DNA from: Oleispirillum sp963668495
GTDB lineage: Bacteria; Pseudomonadota; Alphaproteobacteria; Rhodospirillales; Rhodospirillaceae
NCBI GenBank assembly: GCA_963668495.1
Contig: OY764545.1
Coordinates: forward strand, 1,550,001-1,614,000
Direction: 5' to 3'
Length of the DNA: 64,000 bases
The notes under the pieces were generated by a model. That model searched no databases. It saw only the letters and a program-made list of their open reading frames with translations, and was not told where the DNA came from. Shown here one piece after another: positions 59,141 to 64,000 of this stretch; within the stretch, counting starts at the first letter, position 1; each line of letters opens with the position of its first letter. A program made the translations under genes and the position numbers.

Positions 59141-60051
59141 TACGGAAGTGGATAGGCTCAACATGCATTGTCGTTATGCTGCTGGTTGTGTTTTCGGCTC
59201 CCTTTATTTGGATGCTGATTTCGTCGTTAACCGACAACAAAGATTTATTTTTATCTAATGAAATGTGGTCGTTGCTACCGGAACGATGGGCATGGGAAAA
59301 CTACGTTGAGGTCTTTCAGCGTATTCCGCTTTTGCGTTATTTGATGAACAGTTTTGTCATAGCGGTGATGCATAGCGTTCTGGAGACTCTTCTTGCAGCT
59401 ATGGCGGCTTATACTATGATCATTGTCGGCGGGCGCATTGGTCGGCTTTTATTTGTGCTGTTATACATGGCATGGCTTATTCCTGGCACATTTCTTGTTC
59501 TGCCCCGGTTTCTTGTGACTGTCTTCATGCCGTATGCATTTCCGGCTTCAGAATTCTGGACTGAACCGCGCATTTGGGACGTGTTTGGTCAACAGGTCAA
59601 TGTTGGCGGAATTATCGGGTTGGACTCATTTTTTGCCTTGATTGTGCCAGGATGTTTTTCGGCAACGGCTGCGTTTTTACTTGCAGCGGCTATTCGTCAA
59701 TTGCCGCAGAATTTGTTTGAAATGGCGTTGTTGGATACAGGATCACAAAGGCTAGCATTTCGAGATGCTTGTCTGCCATCGATCAAAGCGCCTTTGGCGG
59801 TTGTTGCGTTCTTGGCTTTTCATGGTTCATGGCAAAGCTTTACTTGGCCACTTTTGATGGCGTCATCGCCAGACATGTTAACGGCCCCAATTGGTTTGAT
59901 GACGTTCAGGGATTTACATCAGGCGCAATGGTCTTTGGTGATGGCTGGGGGTGTCATTTTGACACTGCCGTCCGTGTTGTTATTATTTTTTGCCCATCGC
60001 TATGTGATTGATCGTGCTGAAGTGCATGACAACGCGGTTGTAGCGTTATAA
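59137..60051 (+). CDS. ABC transporter permease, MalG/UgpE-like
   Basis: A 304-residue partner permease. Six helices are seen. The EAA loop is EMALLDTGSQRLAFRDACLP (about 198-217). A loop of some 35 residues at 125-160 (FPASEFWTEPRIWDVFGQQV) is longer than in most MalG proteins and would face the periplasm, perhaps touching the binding protein. ATGA overlap with the first permease. Confidence 0.92.
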   Translation: MIRKWIGSTCIVVMLLVVFSAPFIWMLISSLTDNKDLFLSNEMWSLLPERWAWENYVEVFQRIPLLRYLMNSFVIAVMHSVLETLLAAMAAYTMIIVGGRIGRLLFVLLYMAWLIPGTFLVLPRFLVTVFMPYAFPASEFWTEPRIWDVFGQQVNVGGIIGLDSFFALIVPGCFSATAAFLLAAAIRQLPQNLFEMALLDTGSQRLAFRDACLPSIKAPLAVVAFLAFHGSWQSFTWPLLMASSPDMLTAPIGLMTFRDLHQAQWSLVMAGGVILTLPSVLLLFFAHRYVIDRAEVHDNAVVAL

Positions 60052-60062
60052 GGATTTGCACG

Positions 60063-61136
60063 ATGGCAATTCTAAAATTTGAGAATGTCACAAAGCGGTT
60101 TGGTCAGGTCGAAGCCCTCAAAGACTTTGCATTAGACGTTGGCGATAAAGAATTACTCGTGCTTTTAGGGGCATCTGGTTGCGGCAAATCCACAGCCTTG
60201 CGGCTTGCCGCAGGGCTTGAGCAACCAGATCATGGTCATGTCACGCTCCGCGGGCAACCGTTGCAGCAATTGCGCCCGCACGACCGAGACTGCGCGCTCG
60301 TGTTTCAGAATTATTCATTGTATCCACAAATGACAGCAATGGAGAATATTCTCTATCCGCTGCGCATGCGAAAGGTTGCGGTAGAGGAGCAATCTCGACG
60401 CCTCAATAGTGTACGTGAACTTTTGCATTTGTCTGAGGCTGAAATGCAGCGACGGCCCCATGCGTTGTCTGGTGGGCAGCGTCAGCGCGTAGCCTTGGGT
60501 AAGGCGTTGGCACGTCAACCCGGTGTGCTTCTGTTGGACGAACCGTTTTCAAGCTTGGATTACAATTTACGTTTGTCACTGCGTAGTGAGCTTCGCCGTA
60601 TTCAGAAACATTTGGGGATTGCTGTTCTGATGGTTACTCATGATCAGACTGACGCTGCTGCAATTGCTGACCGCGTTGCTGTTATGCATCAAGGCAAAGT
60701 GCAACAAGTTGGTGCATATAAGGATTTACAGCATTTCCCGCAAACAGAGTTCGTCGCCGGATTTATTGGTTCGCCTCCAATGTCACTTCTTCCTGCCGAG
60801 TGGGATGGGCAGTGCTTGCATATGCCAACAGGTGACCGATTAATTCCATGTGATTTTGCCGCACCTCATGGTCAGGTCATGCTGGGTTTGCATCCAGAAG
60901 ACTTAGAATTTGATACTCAAAGCAACAGCAGTGGAACTGTTTGCATCCATGGTATTGAGCGTCATGCTGATAAAGTTTTGATCACGGCTGGCATTGATGG
61001 CTATCGCCTAATGGCTCTATCAACGGAAGAATTTGCGGATACGGACACTGCTACTCTTCAGATAAAACGGGTTGCCATGGCTTTTGATGTCACAGGGAAG
61101 CCCGTTGGCCCGATATCTACTTTCCAAAGGGTGTAG
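60063..61136 (+). CDS. ABC transporter ATP-binding protein, MalK/UgpC-like
   Basis: A 357-residue ATPase with C-terminal TOBE/regulatory domain. Walker A is GASGCGKST (about 37-45), the Q-loop FQNYSLYPQMTAMENI, the signature LSGGQRQRVALGKALAR (about 138-154), Walker B VLLLDEPFSSLD, and the switch histidine MVTHDQ. The TOBE part includes MLGLHPEDLEFD. It lies 11 bases after the second permease and completes a full importer, so the operon is receptor, binding protein, two permeases, ATPase. Confidence 0.95.
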   Translation: MAILKFENVTKRFGQVEALKDFALDVGDKELLVLLGASGCGKSTALRLAAGLEQPDHGHVTLRGQPLQQLRPHDRDCALVFQNYSLYPQMTAMENILYPLRMRKVAVEEQSRRLNSVRELLHLSEAEMQRRPHALSGGQRQRVALGKALARQPGVLLLDEPFSSLDYNLRLSLRSELRRIQKHLGIAVLMVTHDQTDAAAIADRVAVMHQGKVQQVGAYKDLQHFPQTEFVAGFIGSPPMSLLPAEWDGQCLHMPTGDRLIPCDFAAPHGQVMLGLHPEDLEFDTQSNSSGTVCIHGIERHADKVLITAGIDGYRLMALSTEEFADTDTATLQIKRVAMAFDVTGKPVGPISTFQRV

Positions 61137-61185
61137 TTCGTGAGTGGCTTTTTTGTTGCCAAACTGACTTAATCCTGTGAGCATA

Positions 61186-61198
61186 TTTGCATTGCAAA
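61186..61198. promoter_or_regulatory. Dyad TTTGCATTGCAAA
   Basis: A 13-base inverted repeat (TTTGCA-T-TGCAAA) between the ABC operon and the EF-G-like gene, 225 bases before the latter. The remaining intergenic DNA (61137-61422) contains a GC-rich patch (GCCCCGCGCCGGGG) but no gene. Confidence 0.25.
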
Positions 61199-61422
61199 GC
61201 CCCGCGCCGGGGTGCGCAAAGCGCCTCCTGCAGATGGGGACCACTTGGCCGAATGGCCGGGGCAAGGTCGGGGGAGCGTTTGTGCGTAAAACTATCAGCA
61301 GGTATTCGCAGAAATGGTTTAAGACTTTGTGCCTGATATAGGGCGCGCTGATGCGTGCCTTATGGGTGCGCAAAACAGACGTCAGGCTGTTCGGCCCAAC
61401 CCTTGACAAGGGAGGGAACGAA

Positions 61423-63450
61423 ATGCGTGACACTGTAAGCACCATCCCCACCACACGGGTGGCGGCAATTGTTGGACCGTATACCAGCGGTAAGACCAGC
61501 CTTATGGAAAGTATGTTGTCCATCACTGGGGCAATTACACGCAAGGGAACGGCAGCGGATCGTAACCGGGTCGGTGATGCGTCTGCGGAAGCTAAAGATC
61601 GGGAAATGAGTATCGAAACGGTTGCGGCGTCTACCACGTTTCTGGATGACCATTGGACGCTTCTGGATTGCCCCGGTTCCGTAGAATTTTTGCAGGACAC
61701 ACGTCATAGCCTGATGATGGCGGATATTGCGGTTGTGGTCTGTGACCCGGATCCGTCTCGTGCTGTTATGGTCGCCCCGTTTCTGAAGTTCCTTGACGAT
61801 TACAATATTCCTCATCTGATTTTTATTAACCGCATGGAGCACGCAAAAGGCTCCTTAACCGAGATATTCCAATCATTACAAGACGTATCCGGTCGCCCGT
61901 TGGCCTTGCGACAATTGCCGATCATCGAAGGCGAAACCATTACCGGTTATGTGGATTTAATTAGCGAACGCGCTTACCAGTATGAAGAGGGCAAGCCGTC
62001 GTCGCTGATACAGATGCCGTCCTCAATCTCGGATGATGAAGAGTTCGCGCGGCAAGAATTGTTGGAAGGCTTGGCAGACTTTGATGACCGCTTGATGGAA
62101 GAGCTGCTGAATGATGCAGTTCCGGCAAAGGAAGAAGTCTATACCTCTTTGAAGCGGGACATGGTGGATAACCTGGTGGTTCCGGTCCTATTCGGGGAAG
62201 GGGAGCGCGACCACGGTGTAACGCGGCTGTGGAAAGCCCTGCGCCATGATGCTCCGCTGCCGGAGGTCACACGCCAACAGCGACAGGATATTATTCCAAA
62301 CGCACCGATTCAGGTGTTTAAAATTCAACATGCAGCCCATACCGGGCGTTTGTCATGGGCTCGGGTCTGGGCAGGTAAAGTCGCAGACGGTGACATTTTG
62401 GCGGAACAAAAAATCGGTGGCTTGTATAGCCTATCCGGTGGCGATACCCAAAAGATCAATGGGGCAGAGCAAGGTGCAATTGTTGCCTTGGGCCGGTTGG
62501 AAAATACACGTCCCGGTGACGGGCTGACAGAAACGGCTGTGATCCCGGCAGAGATTTGGCCCGCAGTTCCGCAGTCTATGTTCGCATTTAAGTTAGCAAC
62601 GACTAAAGCTGGCGACGACGTTAAGTTAACAACAGCCTTGGCCAAGCTATGTGAAGACGATATTTCGCTTAGCTATGGGCATGACCCGGATACGGGGGAG
62701 TTGCTGTTGCGAGGGCAGGGGGAACTGCACCTTAATGTTGCAATTCAGCGATTGGAAAGTGTTTACAATGTCGCGGTGAAGGCGATTCCGCCAACAGTGC
62801 CGTTTAAGGAAACCATCAGTATCAGCGTCACAGAACGCGGCAAACACAAACGTCAGACCGGGGGGCATGGACAGTTTGGTGACGTGGTGCTTGAAGTGCG
62901 TCCACTGTCCCGTGGCGATGGTTTCGCATTCTCGGACCGGATTGTCGGTGGCGTGGTGCCGAAGCAGTATATCCCGGCGGTGGAAGTCGGCGTGAAAGAT
63001 AGCTTGGGTAAGGGGCCGCTCGGTTTCCCGGTGGTTGATGTAGGGGTGACTTTGATTGATGGGTCCTATCACACCGTTGATAGTTCAGAACAGGCCTTTA
63101 AAACCGCCGCGGGGATTGGCATGCGTGCGGCTTTGCAAAAATGCAAACCAGTACTGCTGGAACCGATCCTGCAGGTTACGGTTTCGGTTCCGTCCGCATG
63201 GACATCCAAAGCCCAACGGGCACTTTCACAACGCCGCGCACAAATTCTTGGTTTTGAAGAACGCACTGGCTGGCGTGGATGGGATGTCATCAAGGCTGAG
63301 GTGCCGCAAATGGAGGTATCAGACCTTATTGTTGAACTCCGTTCCATCACAATGGGTGTGGGGTCATTTGAATGGCAGTTTGATCATCTGCAGGAGTTAT
63401 CAGGTCGAGTTGCGGAGCAGGCAATCTCTGCCGTTGCTAATCAAGACTGA
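61423..63450 (+). CDS. Elongation factor G-like translational GTPase
   Basis: A 675-residue EF-G paralogue of the alphaproteobacterial EF-G-like family, not the main fusA. G1 is GPYTSGKTSL (about 17-26) and G3 is DCPG. G4, normally NKxD, reads NRME in FINRMEHAKG. Domains II to V follow, with GQGELHLNVAIQRL and HKRQTGGHGQFGDVVLEV (domain III/IV) and FKTAAGIGMRAALQK. The ATG at 61423 (MRDTVST) follows GGGAGGG. The G4 changes may alter nucleotide affinity. Its cellular role is unknown; paralogues may act in ribosome recycling or stress. Confidence 0.88.
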   Translation: MRDTVSTIPTTRVAAIVGPYTSGKTSLMESMLSITGAITRKGTAADRNRVGDASAEAKDREMSIETVAASTTFLDDHWTLLDCPGSVEFLQDTRHSLMMADIAVVVCDPDPSRAVMVAPFLKFLDDYNIPHLIFINRMEHAKGSLTEIFQSLQDVSGRPLALRQLPIIEGETITGYVDLISERAYQYEEGKPSSLIQMPSSISDDEEFARQELLEGLADFDDRLMEELLNDAVPAKEEVYTSLKRDMVDNLVVPVLFGEGERDHGVTRLWKALRHDAPLPEVTRQQRQDIIPNAPIQVFKIQHAAHTGRLSWARVWAGKVADGDILAEQKIGGLYSLSGGDTQKINGAEQGAIVALGRLENTRPGDGLTETAVIPAEIWPAVPQSMFAFKLATTKAGDDVKLTTALAKLCEDDISLSYGHDPDTGELLLRGQGELHLNVAIQRLESVYNVAVKAIPPTVPFKETISISVTERGKHKRQTGGHGQFGDVVLEVRPLSRGDGFAFSDRIVGGVVPKQYIPAVEVGVKDSLGKGPLGFPVVDVGVTLIDGSYHTVDSSEQAFKTAAGIGMRAALQKCKPVLLEPILQVTVSVPSAWTSKAQRALSQRRAQILGFEERTGWRGWDVIKAEVPQMEVSDLIVELRSITMGVGSFEWQFDHLQELSGRVAEQAISAVANQD

Positions 63451-63481
63451 CAAAGCCCCCGAAGAAAAATATTACGGAAAG

Positions 63482-63502
63482 GCTGGCGATACCGTCGCCA
63501 GC
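63482..63502 (+). terminator. Hairpin after the EF-G-like gene
   Basis: GCTGGCGA (63482-63489) pairs perfectly with TCGCCAGC (63495-63502) over TACCG, followed by TTCCTATAT. Confidence 0.65.
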
Positions 63503-63617
63503 TTCCTATATCCGTCATCCATTGTGATACGACCTTAGTGGAGCCTGAAGCGGAGACGTTTTGGCTCCATTCTTTTTTGGATAACCCGAACGTTTTGTGG
63601 GGTATTTGCGCGCATTA

Positions 63618-63651
63618 AGAAAGGCGTCCTTGGGGGGAAGGACGCCTTTCT
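63618..63651. terminator. Strong hairpin downstream of the EF-G-like gene
   Basis: Perfect 14-base-pair stem AGAAAGGCGTCCTT (63618-63631) with AAGGACGCCTTTCT (63638-63651), G6 loop. It can act on transcripts from either side. Confidence 0.7.
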
Positions 63652-63877
63652 GGGGATGCCGGATAACAACAAGGCCTTGAGGGGGAGGAGCCTTTGTTGC
63701 AGCCAAGGTTGCTTGAAATCCTTGGTCCGGCGACTGTTCTGCAAGGCTTGGGGGAAACCTGACAGAACAAACTCTAATCGATCGGCGTTCATAGGGATAT
63801 TACTTGGGGGTTGGGATCTGACTGAACGCCTTTCTTGACTATGACTATGCCGTAAATGCGCCCACATGAAAAACGGA

Positions 63878-63904
63878 AATAACCGATTAATTTGATCGGT
63901 TATT
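63878..63904 (-). terminator. Terminator of the minus-strand gene at the right edge
   Basis: Reading the minus strand, AATAACCGAT pairs with ATCGGTTATT over seven bases, and TTTCCGTTTTT follows. It starts 11 bases after the stop of the partial frame at 63916. Confidence 0.7.
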
Positions 63905-63915
63905 ACGATTGATGA

Positions 63916-64000
63916 TCAGAAGGGCAAATTGCCAAGATTCCGTAACCACGTTTTCATACCCTTTGATACATTTTGATACAGGGCGTGGGATATCTGTGCG
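63916..64000 (-). CDS. 3' end of an unidentified minus-strand gene
   Basis: The last 27 codons of a frame open to the window edge end MKTWLRNLGNLPF and stop with TGA at 63916-63918. A terminator with a U-run follows 11 bases later in the same direction, which is the main reason to believe in the gene. The visible peptide (AQISHALYQNVSKGMKTWLR and on) is amphipathic and not recognisable. Confidence 0.45.
   Translation of the reverse strand, partial: AQISHALYQNVSKGMKTWLRNLGNLPF

Larger units (their letters stand above)
63505..63915. other. Non-coding region with two hairpins
   Basis: No gene can be supported here on either strand. It holds the strong stem at 63618-63651 and the minus-strand terminator at 63878-63904. 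Open frames on both strands have no motif or ribosome binding site. Confidence 0.5.

Noticed and set aside
1..64000. CRISPR arrays, rRNA operons, insertion sequences with transposase
   Set aside because: No regularly spaced repeats, rRNA sequence or transposase gene were seen in the window.

Overview
The window is chromosomal DNA from an alphaproteobacterium, most likely of the Rhodospirillales (Terasakiella/Thalassospira/Magnetospira-like). The assignment rests on the HdaA-type replication regulator beside a PerM/DUF2066 pair and purM, an ELM1 (DUF1022) gene, the alaC-hom-recJ cluster, the xseB-ispA-dxs-tlyA operon, an OxyR with the alphaproteobacterial layout, and a CtrA-type TTAA-N7-TTAA box. 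The genus is an inference from gene content only. Base composition is moderate, with clear AT-rich exceptions at 32.26-33.43 kb and 54.5-61.1 kb.

Layout. 0-3.4 kb: purM (partial, minus), then a DUF2066 protein, a PerM-type permease and hdaA (plus). 3.4-11.4 kb: a SixA-like phosphatase, ppk1 and ppx (polyphosphate), rnd, aspS. 11.5-15.4 kb: the minus-strand operon xseB-ispA-dxs-tlyA with 4-base overlaps. 15.7-17.6 kb: a dithiol ArsR regulator, a ROK sugar kinase and a small orphan protein behind a CtrA box. 17.7-21.5 kb: sppA, aroC, fabI (minus). 21.6-28.6 kb: a YihY/BrkB protein, a DnaJ-type co-chaperone, pdxH, a FieF-type metal exporter, a tandem universal stress protein, a ketopantoate reductase and pyrE. 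28.8-32.1 kb: an ELM1 protein, hemN and a hydroxypyruvate-isomerase-like protein.

32.2-33.5 kb: tRNA-His carries a compact 1.2-kb integrated element. A 42-base repeat of the tRNA 3' half marks its far end, repeated GGTTAGCCAC motifs lie near both ends, and it has one unrecognised cargo gene and no integrase. 33.5-37.3 kb: a coiled-coil membrane protein, a CoA-binding protein, a phosphohexomutase-like pseudoenzyme, an array of TGCA dyads, rplM-rpsI and a DUF3012 lipoprotein. 37.6-50.2 kb: a crotonase, a LysE exporter, a YecM-DUF4269 fusion, a methyltransferase, a PleD-like diguanylate cyclase, argC, a gamma-carbonic anhydrase, an OmpA lipoprotein, alaC, hom, recJ and a GNAT acetyltransferase. 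50.4-54.5 kb: tRNA-Glu, a highly codon-biased succinyl-CoA:acetate CoA-transferase, divergent dps and oxyR, tRNA-Ser.

54.5-61.1 kb: an AT-rich locus with a structured leader containing an intrinsic terminator, a TonB-dependent receptor, and a complete MalEFGK-type ABC importer in one operon with no catabolic gene. Together these could carry a substrate across both membranes. 61.4-63.5 kb holds an EF-G-like GTPase with a changed G4 motif. The last 85 bases hold the 3' end of a minus-strand gene.

The least explained items are the tRNA-His element, the TonB-plus-ABC uptake locus with its leader, the dead phosphomutase paralogue, the TGCA dyad array seen in two divergent intergenic regions, and the YecM-DUF4269 fusion.
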